From positions 1 to 6,058 of the forward strand of contig JAUWTE010000208.1 of NCBI GenBank assembly GCA_030609765.1: a DNA stretch of 6,058 bases, given 5' to 3'. The position numbers and the translations under genes were made by a program. This DNA is from Acidobacteriota bacterium (GTDB lineage: Bacteria; Acidobacteriota; UBA890). The notes under the pieces were generated by a model. That model had not been told where the DNA came from and did not search any database. It saw nothing but the letters and a program-made list of their open reading frames with translations. Each line of letters starts with the position of its first letter. Position 1 is the first letter of the stretch. Shown in pieces: positions 1-5,955 of the stretch.

Positions 1-976
1 ACGGCAACCCCGACTCCTTCGCATAACCCTGCGCGGCGTAGATTCCGCCGTCAGGCACCGGAACGACGAGATCGGCGTCGGCTGGAGCCTCCTGCGCCAG
101 GGTATGTCCCATGCGCTGGCGCGCTTCCTGCACGCCGGACCCGTAAAGCACGCTGTCGGGACGCGCGAAGTAGACGTGCTCGAAGATGCAGTGCTGGGGC
201 TCGCGCGGGTGCCAGGGTCGAAGAGATCGAAATCCGGCGCCCCAGACGCCATTCCCGGCAGATACGGCTGCAAGCGTCTTCTCATTGCCTACCGCTTCCT
301 CATGGAAGGCAACGATCTCCCCGGGCTGAACATCGCGGATATAGCGAGCCCCCATGAGATCGAAGGCACAGGTCTCGGAGGCCAGTATCCAGGTACCGTC
401 CAGGTAGCCGATCGATAGCGGCCGGAACCCCAGCGGGTCACGGGCACCAATCAGCCACTCGTTCGACAGTGCGGTAATAGAGAAAGCACCCACGACTCGG
501 CCGAGAGCATCAACGAGGGCATCGAGCGCCTCGTTGCACTCGCTACGCGCGAACAGGTGCAGGATGACCTCGGTGTCGCTACTGGTCGTGAAAACCGCTC
601 CCGCCTTTTCGAGATCCGCCCGAATCGCGTCGGCATTCACCAGGTTGCCGTTGTGGCCGAGCGCGATCGAGCCATTACGGCTCTCGATACGCACCGGCTG
701 GGCATTCCGCAGGCTGCTGCCGCCCGCGGTCGAGTAGCGCACGTGGCCGATGGCCATGCGACCGGGAAGATGGTCGAGGCGCTCCTCGCTGAAGATGTCC
801 GCGACGTATCCCATGTCGCGCTCCACGAACATCGCGCCGAGATCAGCGGTGGCTATGCCGGCACTCTCTTGCCCCCGGTGCTGCAGCGCGTAGAGGCCCA
901 GATAGGCCATGCGCGCCGCCTCTGGATGTCCGAGGATGCCGAAGACACCACACGCGTGCTTCAAGCCACGTGCCAC
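1..976 (-). CDS. purF: Amidophosphoribosyltransferase PurF (partial, C-terminus beyond window)
   Basis: Glutamine PRPP amidotransferase transfers ammonia from glutamine to PRPP to give 5-phosphoribosylamine, the first committed step of purine synthesis in the cytoplasm. Seen: 325 residues of an expected ~470, cut by the window edge. The start is GTG at 976, giving MARGLKHA before CGVFG, with a GGAGG ribosome site 7 bases upstream. Cys9 is the expected N-terminal nucleophile of the Ntn-type glutaminase domain (residues 9 to ~225), so the first eight residues would be a cleaved propeptide as in the Bacillus enzyme. Other glutaminase motifs are QHRGQESAG (32-40), GHVRYST (77-83), GHNGNLVN (107-114) and SSDTE (132-136). 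Cys263, in HCIFEHVYFARPDS, aligns by eye with an Fe-S cluster ligand of Bacillus-type PurF. The phosphoribosyltransferase domain begins near 270 (VVPVPDGG at 304-311); its PRPP loop lies outside. About 20 residues around 225-247 look longer than usual. The gene follows purS by 46 bases. Confidence 0.97.
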   Translation of the reverse strand, partial: MARGLKHACGVFGILGHPEAARMAYLGLYALQHRGQESAGIATADLGAMFVERDMGYVADIFSEERLDHLPGRMAIGHVRYSTAGGSSLRNAQPVRIESRNGSIALGHNGNLVNADAIRADLEKAGAVFTTSSDTEVILHLFARSECNEALDALVDALGRVVGAFSITALSNEWLIGARDPLGFRPLSIGYLDGTWILASETCAFDLMGARYIRDVQPGEIVAFHEEAVGNEKTLAAVSAGNGVWGAGFRSLRPWHPREPQHCIFEHVYFARPDSVLYGSGVQEARQRMGHTLAQEAPADADLVVPVPDGGIYAAQGYAKESGLP

Positions 977-983
977 GCCCTAC

Positions 984-988
984 CCTCC
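984..988 (-). promoter_or_regulatory. Ribosome binding site of purF
   Basis: The minus strand reads GGAGG seven bases before GTG at 976. This decides the GTG start, since no ATG lies between it and the conserved CGVFG motif; a TTG (codon 5, 964) is the only other near candidate and is less well spaced. Confidence 0.8.
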
Positions 989-1022
989 AGGTGCCTGTTC
1001 CGGGAGTGTCAAAAACCCCGGG

Positions 1023-1673
1023 TCATTGATCGACCCTTCGCCGGGTCCAACCGCGGCGCTCGGGGTCTGAGAAGTCTTCTTCGTCGGTCCGGCGCTCATC
1101 ACCTGAGCGTCGCTCCATTCCCGCACGTCGATCTTCGGAATCGCGGCGGTCTTTGAGATCGCGGCGATCTTTCTTTTCGCGCCGTTCTGATCCGGTGCGC
1201 CGGTTGTCGTCGATCTCCTTGGCGTTGCCGTCGGGATCCTTGCCGTCCTCGGTGCGCTCCTTGCCGCCCTCGTCGCGCTCCTTGGCGCCCTCGGCACGTT
1301 CCTTGGCAGCGAGCGCGTCGAGACGCCGGTCTCTGCCCGAGCGGCGGTCAGCTTCGGCACGTCGCTCTTCCGAACGACGCTCGCCCTGGCGGCGGTCGTA
1401 GACCGCCACGACACCAAACGCTTCGGGGCCCGCGCCCGGCACGAGAACTTCGATCTTCTCCGTTGCCGGATCGGCCAGATGCTCACTGGCTATCTTGGTA
1501 AGTTGAGCTTTCGCCTCGACTGGATCCGTGGCGCTCAGCTCGATCTCGAAGAGTTTGCCCCGTCGTACCGAGACAACGCCGTCCAAGCCACCGTCCTCGA
1601 GAGTCTTGACCAGACTCTCGCCTTCGAGGTCGGGCATCTCCGGACGGAGGATCACGAGCACACGTCCTTTCAT
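1023..1673 (-). CDS. purS: PurS, FGAR amidotransferase small subunit, with long charged repeat tail
   Basis: PurS is the small structural subunit that bridges PurL (synthetase) and PurQ (glutaminase) in phosphoribosylformylglycinamidine synthase, step 4 of purine synthesis. Residues 1-78 match the whole PurS fold: a beta strand at MKGRVLVILRPEMPDLEG, then VKTLEDGGLDGV, VRRGKLFEIEL and an amphipathic helix ending in LADPATEKIEVLV. Normal PurS is about 80 residues; this protein has 216. Residues 93-213 are low-complexity and highly charged: D/E-R-R units at 93-117, five 7-residue A/G-K-E-R-type units at 123-157, and D/E-R-R units with an exact 6-residue period at 158-195, then ERR and RRR near the end. 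The tail is probably disordered; its function is unknown. The ATG start is 5 bases after the purB stop and has GGAGG 9 bases upstream inside the end of purB, so translation may be coupled. The PurS call for the N-terminus is secure; the role of the tail is not. Confidence 0.9.
   Translation of the reverse strand: MKGRVLVILRPEMPDLEGESLVKTLEDGGLDGVVSVRRGKLFEIELSATDPVEAKAQLTKIASEHLADPATEKIEVLVPGAGPEAFGVVAVYDRRQGERRSEERRAEADRRSGRDRRLDALAAKERAEGAKERDEGGKERTEDGKDPDGNAKEIDDNRRTGSERREKKDRRDLKDRRDSEDRRAGMERRSGDERRTDEEDFSDPERRGWTRRRVDQ
1089..1202 (-). repeat. 18-base-period coding repeat (D/E-R-R hexads) in purS tail
   Basis: Codons 158-195 of purS. Arg-Arg pairs begin at residues 158, 164, 170, 176, 182, 188 and 194, an exact spacing of six residues, and all but the first are preceded by Asp or Glu. 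Another pair falls at 206, still in phase (two units later). Intervening residues and codons vary (TGSE, EKKD, DLKD, DSED, AGME, SGDE), so selection appears to act on the protein pattern and not on the DNA unit. Confidence 0.85.
1203..1307 (-). repeat. 21-base tandem repeat (7-residue A/G-K-E-R units) in purS tail
   Basis: Codons 123-157 of purS. Five consecutive units: AKERAEG, AKERDEG, GKERTED, GKDPDGN, AKEIDDN. The first three are close at DNA level (each has G-C/G-C-AAGGA followed by an Arg codon); the last two are decayed. This indicates past tandem duplication in phase with the reading frame. Confidence 0.85.
1323..1397 (-). repeat. D/E-R-R repeat block near the PurS domain boundary
   Basis: Codons 93-117 of purS. 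DRR, ERR, ERR, DRR, DRR occur with Arg pairs starting at 94, 99, 104, 110 and 116, so spacing is 5, 5, 6, 6. This is the same motif as the block at 1089-1202, separated from it by the 7-residue units. Confidence 0.8.
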
Positions 1674-1678
1674 GGCAT

Positions 1679-3022
1679 CTACCCTCCCTTCGTCCTGGGT
1701 ACCTCGGCAGCCTCTGACTCACGATACGAGTCGCCGAGGACACGGGCGAAGATCTTCCCCACGCGAGCCAGGGTGTCGTCCATGTCGAAGGCACGATCCA
1801 GGTCGGCCTCGTCCAAGTGCTGCCGCACTTCTGCGTCAGCCAAGAGCACCTTATTGAAAGGCTCGCGAGTGGACCAGCACTGCATGGCGGCCCTCTGCAC
1901 AATGAGATACGCATCCGTGCGGGCCGCACCAGCCTCCATCATCATCTCCAAGACGCGGCTCGAGAAAACCAATCCGTTGGTCAGCTCGAGGTTACGGATC
2001 ATCGCCTCGGGATAGATATGAAGGCCAGCTATTACACCGTGCAGACGGTGCATCATGAAATCCAGAAGAATGCAGGCGTCGGAAAGAGCCACACGCTCTA
2101 CCGAAGAATGCGAAATATCCCGCTCGTGCCACAAGGCCACGTTCTCGAAGCCGGTCATCGCATAGGCACGCACCAACCGGGCCAGGCCCACCAGGTTCTC
2201 GCACTTGATCGGATTGCGCTTGTGCGGCATGACCGAGGAGCCCTTCTGCCCCTTGCGGAAAGGTTCCTCTATTTCCCGAACCTCTGTGCGCTGCAGACCG
2301 CGGATCTCCAAGGCTACGTTCTCCACGGAGGCGGCGACGATGGCGAGGTGGCTGAGGAATTCGGCGTGCCGGTCGCGAGGGACGACCTGTGACGCAACGG
2401 GCTCCACTTGGACCTCGAGCTTCTCACACACGAGCTCCTCGACGCGTGGATCCACGGTGCCATAGACGCCCACGGCCCCGGAAATCTGTCCAAACGCGAT
2501 GATCTCGCGGGCGCGCTCCAGCCGCACTCGGGCCCTGACGAATTCCTCGTAGTAGCGCAGAAACTTGACACCCAGAGTGATCGGCTCGGCGTGGATACCG
2601 TGCGTTCGGCCCACCATGGGCTGATCATGGAATTCGAGCGCGCGCTGCTTGAACAGGTCGATAAGACGGTCACAGCCGGCGAGCAACAGCTCAGAGGCCT
2701 TGACGCATCGCAACGCCAGCGAGGTGTCGAGAACGTCCGAAGAGGTCAACCCGAGGTGCAGGTATCGGGCCGAGGGGCCGATCTGCTCTTCCATCGCCTC
2801 GAGGAACGCGATGACGTCGTGGCCAGTGCGGGACTCGATCTCCTCGACCCTGCCCGGGTCGGGGGGTATCGCCTGGCGGAGCTCAGGTAGCACCTCCTGG
2901 GGAATCGTGCCGAGCTCGGCCATCGCCTCGGCCGCCGCAAGCTCGACTTCGAGCCAGGAAGCGTACTGTGCCGCTGGGTCCCAGAGCTGGCCCATCTCTG
3001 GGCGCGTATAACGATCAATCAT
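1679..3022 (-). CDS. purB: Adenylosuccinate lyase
   Basis: PurB removes fumarate from SAICAR (giving AICAR) and from adenylosuccinate (giving AMP), so it serves both the shared pathway and the AMP branch. It is a cytoplasmic homotetramer of the fumarase/aspartase superfamily. At 447 residues it has the length of the short bacterial (Bacillus/Thermotoga) type. Seen: the N-terminus MIDRYTRPEM, characteristic of the family; His68 in TGHDV; the TSSD motif at 93-96; His141 in GRTHGIHAEPIT, the expected catalytic acid position; and the flexible signature loop GSSVMPHKRNP at 261-271 with the catalytic Ser at 262/263. LWHERDISHSSVER at 298-310 is also typical. No key residue is missing. The start is fixed: an in-frame TGA lies six bases upstream of the ATG. 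The ribosome site is weak (no clear GGAGG). It follows the M16 peptidase gene by 64 bases and precedes purS by 5 bases. Confidence 0.98.
   Translation of the reverse strand: MIDRYTRPEMGQLWDPAAQYASWLEVELAAAEAMAELGTIPQEVLPELRQAIPPDPGRVEEIESRTGHDVIAFLEAMEEQIGPSARYLHLGLTSSDVLDTSLALRCVKASELLLAGCDRLIDLFKQRALEFHDQPMVGRTHGIHAEPITLGVKFLRYYEEFVRARVRLERAREIIAFGQISGAVGVYGTVDPRVEELVCEKLEVQVEPVASQVVPRDRHAEFLSHLAIVAASVENVALEIRGLQRTEVREIEEPFRKGQKGSSVMPHKRNPIKCENLVGLARLVRAYAMTGFENVALWHERDISHSSVERVALSDACILLDFMMHRLHGVIAGLHIYPEAMIRNLELTNGLVFSSRVLEMMMEAGAARTDAYLIVQRAAMQCWSTREPFNKVLLADAEVRQHLDEADLDRAFDMDDTLARVGKIFARVLGDSYRESEAAEVPRTKGG
1683..1687 (-). promoter_or_regulatory. Ribosome binding site of purS inside purB
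   Basis: The minus strand has GGAGG nine bases before the ATG at 1673, lying in the last purB codons. It supports the purS start and translational coupling with purB. An out-of-frame ATG at 1678 sits only four bases from the site and would encode two residues. Confidence 0.7.
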
Positions 3023-3086
3023 GGCTCAGGAAAATGCCACTAATCTTTGTTGAATGGTGTGCTGCCCGATACCCGAAACAACTCGC
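3023..3086. other. 64-base spacer between peptidase gene and purB
   Basis: I see no stem followed by a T-run, no convincing -35/-10 pair and no strong ribosome site for purB. It is the widest gap in the cluster and the likeliest place for a break or an internal promoter, but the sequence does not show one. Confidence 0.5.
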
Positions 3087-4460
3087 TCAACCCGACGAAT
3101 CGAGCGTAGGCCCCTGCTTCGAGGGCGTCAAGCGTCCCCCACCAGGTAGTGATATTCCTTCGGCATAGAGCTTCCGGAAAGAGCTCGCAACCGGCCGCTG
3201 TGCGATCACATCGACACAGAGGACCTCGTCGCTGAACAAACGTTGCGCCAACTGCTGCAAACCCTCTGCGTCGACCGCGTCAATGCCTGCCAGAATCCGG
3301 TCCATTTCGAATCTTGTCCCGAAGTAGATCTCCTGCTGCGCCAGGCTGCTCATCCGGCTGGCGGTGCTCTCGAGGCCGAGCATGAAGTTCCCCTTCAGAT
3401 GCTCCTTCATGCGCGCCAGCTCTTCGTCGGGCACAGGGATCTCACACAGGACCCCGAGCTCCTCGAGAACCAGATCGATGGCCTTCTGCGCGGCATCCGG
3501 ACGCGTCGCCAGGTAGATCCACAGATAGCCCGCATCGCTGTAGCTCACCACCGAGGAGTACACAGCGTAGGCCAGCCCGTGCTCCTCGCGGATGCTTTGG
3601 AACAACCTCGAGGAAACGCTCCCACCGAGCAGGTCATTCAACAGAGCGGCAACATAACGATCATCGTCGGTGGCCGACAGCGCGGGCGCACCGATGCCGA
3701 CATGCACCTGCTCGAGCTCCTCGCGACCGAGAATATGGAAGTGCTGCTGGGCCTCGGGAGGGCTAACGGGCGCCGGCTCGCTGTTGTTCTTCAGGGCCCC
3801 GAACAACTCGTTGACCTGAGCGGCGACCGCGTCATGATCGAGGCGCCCAGCCGCGGAGATGACCACGTTCGCCGGATCGTAGGCTCTCTTGAAGTAGCTG
3901 CCGAGATCCTGGCGCTGGAAGCTCTCGATCGTCTTCCGGTACCCCAAAATGGGGGTGCCGAGCGGGTGGCCCGCCCAAAGGGAAGACACGAAGTCCTCGT
4001 ACAAGAGCTCTTCGGGTGAGTCTTCCACCGAAGCCAGCTCTTCGAGAATGACCCCGCGCTCGCGCTCCATTTCCTCCGCACTGAAGCGCGGATACAGCAC
4101 GATGTCCGAGAGCAACTCGAGCGCATCGGGTAGGTGTACGTCGAGAACGTTGGCGTAGTAGCAAGCACTCTCCTTCGTGGTGAAGGCATCGAGTTGCCCG
4201 CCCATGGAGTCGGTGGCAATGGCAATGTCCCGAGAGCTTCGACGCTCAGTGCCCTGGAACAACATGTGCTCGATGAAATGCGAGATACCGGCCTGTGCTG
4301 GAGCCTCGAACCGCGATCCGATCTTGATCCAGATCCCGAGCGCGGCCGACCGCACGCTCGGGATCTCCTCGGTCACCAGAGTCAGGTGATTGTCCAGCAC
4401 GGTGCGCCGGACACTGCGCCCGGCGGGGTCATCGGCTAGTGACAAAGAATTCTCAGCCAA
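3087..4460 (-). CDS. M16 family zinc metallopeptidase (processing-peptidase-like)
   Basis: An inverzincin peptidase related to the beta subunit of mitochondrial processing peptidase and to Bacillus YmxG/MlpA. Seen: the inverted zinc motif HFIEH at 61-65 (His61 and His65 bind zinc, Glu64 is catalytic), with the third ligand Glu at 140/141 in VILEEL at the expected distance. The N-terminal M16 half covers about 20-170 (LDNHLTLVTEEIPS, WIKIGSRFE, LFQGT). The C-terminal half (~175-420) carries GGSVSSRLFQSIREEHGLAYAVYS, the usual R/Y motif of the inactive partner lobe. Both halves are present in 457 residues, so the protein could act as a homodimer. No signal peptide or membrane segment is seen, so it is probably cytoplasmic. 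Substrate is unknown. The start at 4460 is TTG, two bases after the upstream stop; TTG at codon 6 (4445) and GTG at codon 21 (4400) are alternatives. No ATG is available before the domain and an in-frame TGA lies 30 bases upstream. Confidence 0.93.
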   Translation of the reverse strand: MAENSLSLADDPAGRSVRRTVLDNHLTLVTEEIPSVRSAALGIWIKIGSRFEAPAQAGISHFIEHMLFQGTERRSSRDIAIATDSMGGQLDAFTTKESACYYANVLDVHLPDALELLSDIVLYPRFSAEEMERERGVILEELASVEDSPEELLYEDFVSSLWAGHPLGTPILGYRKTIESFQRQDLGSYFKRAYDPANVVISAAGRLDHDAVAAQVNELFGALKNNSEPAPVSPPEAQQHFHILGREELEQVHVGIGAPALSATDDDRYVAALLNDLLGGSVSSRLFQSIREEHGLAYAVYSSVVSYSDAGYLWIYLATRPDAAQKAIDLVLEELGVLCEIPVPDEELARMKEHLKGNFMLGLESTASRMSSLAQQEIYFGTRFEMDRILAGIDAVDAEGLQQLAQRLFSDEVLCVDVIAQRPVASSFRKLYAEGISLPGGGRLTPSKQGPTLDSSG

Positions 4461-4462
4461 AG

Positions 4463-5824
4463 CTAGCCGCTCTTGACGCCATGCTTCTCACAGAACTCCT
4501 TCAGTGGAGTCTCGAGAGTCGGCGTTCCAATTTCCTGCAGCTCGTACGTTACGCGCACGGCGGGCACATCGATGTTGATAATCCGGCGCAGGTCGATCGG
4601 CGTACCGATGATGACGAGGTCGCAGGGAGTTGCATTGATGGTCTCCTCGAGCTCTTTCGTCTGATCGGCGCCGTAGCCCATCGCGGGGAGAACATCGCCC
4701 GTCGACGGGTACTTCTCATAGGTAGCGGCAATGGTGCCGACCGCGTAGGGACGCGGATCGACGACGTCAGCCGCCCCGTACTTGACTGCCGCCATGAAGC
4801 CGGCGCCGTAGGCCATCTCGCCGTGCGTCAGTGTCGGGCCGTCCTCAACCACGAGGACGTTCTTGCCGGTGATCTGGTCGCCATCATCGACGAACAGCGG
4901 CGAGGCGCCATCGATGACCATCGCATCGGGATTAACGGAGCGAATGTTGTCGCGAACCGTCTCGACGCCGTAATGGTCGGCGGTGTCGATTTTGTTGATC
5001 ACGACGACGTCGGCGCGACGTAGGTTGGTCTCGCCGGGGTAGTAGCTGACCTCATGGCCGGGTCGATGCGGATCGGCGACCACGATCTCCAGGTCGGACT
5101 TGATCAAGGAGAAGTCGTTGTTGCCGCCGTCCCAAACGATGACGTCGGCTTCCTTCTCGGCTTCCCGAAGAATGGCTTCGTAGTCGACGCCGGCGTAAAC
5201 GACCACGTCACTCACGATGTGGGGCTCGTACTCTTCGCGCTCCTCGATCGTGCAGTCGTGCTTGTCGAGGTCTTCCAGGACGGCGAAGCGCTGCACGCGC
5301 TGGGCCACCAGATCCCCGTAGGGCATGGGGTGGCGAATGGCCACGACCTTGTTGCCCCAACCCTGCAGAATCTCCACCACGCGGCGCGTCGTCTGGCTCT
5401 TGCCACAACCGGTACGCACGGCACAAACGGAAACCACGGGGACCGTCGAAGGGGCCATCGTCAGGTCGGTGCCCATGAGGCGGAAGTCGGCGCCCGCGGC
5501 GTTGACCCTCGAGCACAGGTGCATGACCGTGTCGTAGGAGAGGTCGCTGTAGGCGAGAATGACCTGCTCGATCTTCTCGTCGACGATGATCTTCTCGAGG
5601 TCGTCCTCCGCAAAGATCGGAATGCCCTCGGGGTAGAGCTCGCCCGCGAGCTCCGCCGGGTACTTGCGACCATCGATATCCGGGATCTGCGTGGCAGTGA
5701 AGGCCACTACCTGGTAGTCGGCGTTGTCGCGGAAGAAGAGGTTGTAGTTGTGGAAGTCGCGCCCCGCGGCGCCCAAAATCAGTACACGAACGGCATCTGA
5801 GCCACTGTTGGTATTGCTGTCCAT
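4463..5824 (-). CDS. COG2403-type predicted GTPase (related to cyclic 2,3-diphosphoglycerate synthetase)
   Basis: I recognise the family by recall of conserved stretches; no biochemical role is secure. Seen in 453 residues: an N-terminal Rossmann-like segment with LGAAGRDFHNYN (17-28); AYSDLS (91-96); a P-loop variant CAVRTGCGKSQ (134-144), where the usual first Gly is replaced; RHPMPYGDL (164-172); RVQRFAVLEDLDKHDCTIEE (176-195); a Walker B-like VIVWDGGNNDF (228-238); the guanine-specificity motif NKID (277-280); VVEDGPTLTHGEMAYGAG (325-342); and IGTPIDLRR (406-414). It has no signal peptide or membrane segment, so it should be cytoplasmic. Databases may label it cyclic 2,3-diphosphoglycerate synthetase, an archaeal enzyme of similar length; that activity is not shown here. 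I chose ATG 5824 (MDSNTNSGSD) because it directly precedes the conserved VRVLILGAAGRD, has GGGGA upstream, and lies downstream of the likely promoter. The reading frame stays open to 6052, but that extension shows no family similarity. It is first in the cluster. Confidence 0.85.
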   Translation of the reverse strand: MDSNTNSGSDAVRVLILGAAGRDFHNYNLFFRDNADYQVVAFTATQIPDIDGRKYPAELAGELYPEGIPIFAEDDLEKIIVDEKIEQVILAYSDLSYDTVMHLCSRVNAAGADFRLMGTDLTMAPSTVPVVSVCAVRTGCGKSQTTRRVVEILQGWGNKVVAIRHPMPYGDLVAQRVQRFAVLEDLDKHDCTIEEREEYEPHIVSDVVVYAGVDYEAILREAEKEADVIVWDGGNNDFSLIKSDLEIVVADPHRPGHEVSYYPGETNLRRADVVVINKIDTADHYGVETVRDNIRSVNPDAMVIDGASPLFVDDGDQITGKNVLVVEDGPTLTHGEMAYGAGFMAAVKYGAADVVDPRPYAVGTIAATYEKYPSTGDVLPAMGYGADQTKELEETINATPCDLVIIGTPIDLRRIINIDVPAVRVTYELQEIGTPTLETPLKEFCEKHGVKSG

Positions 5825-5883
5825 GATTTCCCCAGAAAGAGAAGTGGAGCGCTTGAAGAGAGCAAGCTCCGGATAATGCAGAG

Positions 5884-5916
5884 GCGGGTTTTCCCGCTGC
5901 GAAAGATCCCCCGCAG
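5884..5916 (-). promoter_or_regulatory. Leader RNA hairpins upstream of the GTPase gene
   Basis: On the minus strand, GCGGG-AAAA-CCCGC (5897 to 5884) forms a 5-bp stem with a 4-base loop. CTGCG (5916-5912) can pair with CGCAG (5901-5897) across a 10-base loop. A second GCGGG (5914-5910) can also pair with the same CCCGC, so two structures compete. No T-run follows, so it is not a simple terminator. With transcription starting near 5919 these stems would sit at the 5' end of the mRNA. The function, if any, is unknown; it matches no riboswitch that I recognise. Confidence 0.35.
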
Positions 5917-5925
5917 GATGACTCG

Positions 5926-5955
5926 ATGCTAGCACCGGTCTGTTGAGGGGGTCAA
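5926..5955 (-). promoter_or_regulatory. Putative sigma70-type promoter of the cluster
   Basis: The minus strand reads TTGACC (5955-5950), an 18-base spacer, then TAGCAT (5931-5926): five of six and four of six consensus matches. The predicted start near 5919 gives a leader of about 95 bases before the ATG at 5824. An 8-base palindrome GGAGCTCC (5963-5970) lies just upstream of the -35 element and could be a binding site. This is assigned by eye; GC-rich genomes contain chance matches. Confidence 0.45.

Noticed and set aside
557..1156. 199-codon open frame on the plus strand opposite purF and the purS tail
   Set aside because: Shadow of GC-rich codons on the minus strand; it crosses two well-supported genes and has no recognisable protein features.
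1203..1307. 21-base repeats considered as a CRISPR-like or intergenic satellite array
   Set aside because: Units are contiguous without unique spacers, decay along the array, and keep the purS reading frame, so they are coding repeats.
980..1486. 168-codon minus-strand frame overlapping purS in another frame
   Set aside because: Alternative reading of the repeat-rich purS tail; Arg/Ser/Ala-rich with no domain. The purS frame begins with a complete PurS domain and a good ribosome site.
1671..1678. Two-codon minicistron ATGCCATGA between purB and purS
   Set aside because: Too close to the ribosome site and no evidence of use; probably chance in a tight gene junction.
3243..4019. 258-codon plus-strand open frame opposite the M16 peptidase
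   Set aside because: Mirror of the minus-strand codon pattern; no domain or ribosome site recognised, and the opposite strand has clear catalytic motifs.
5054..5800. 248-codon plus-strand open frame opposite the GTPase gene
   Set aside because: Low-complexity His/Asp/Val-rich translation typical of an antisense shadow; the minus strand has P-loop and NKID motifs.
5884..5897. GCGGG-AAAA-CCCGC hairpin as a transcription terminator
   Set aside because: No T-run follows it on either strand; it lies between a likely promoter and its first gene.
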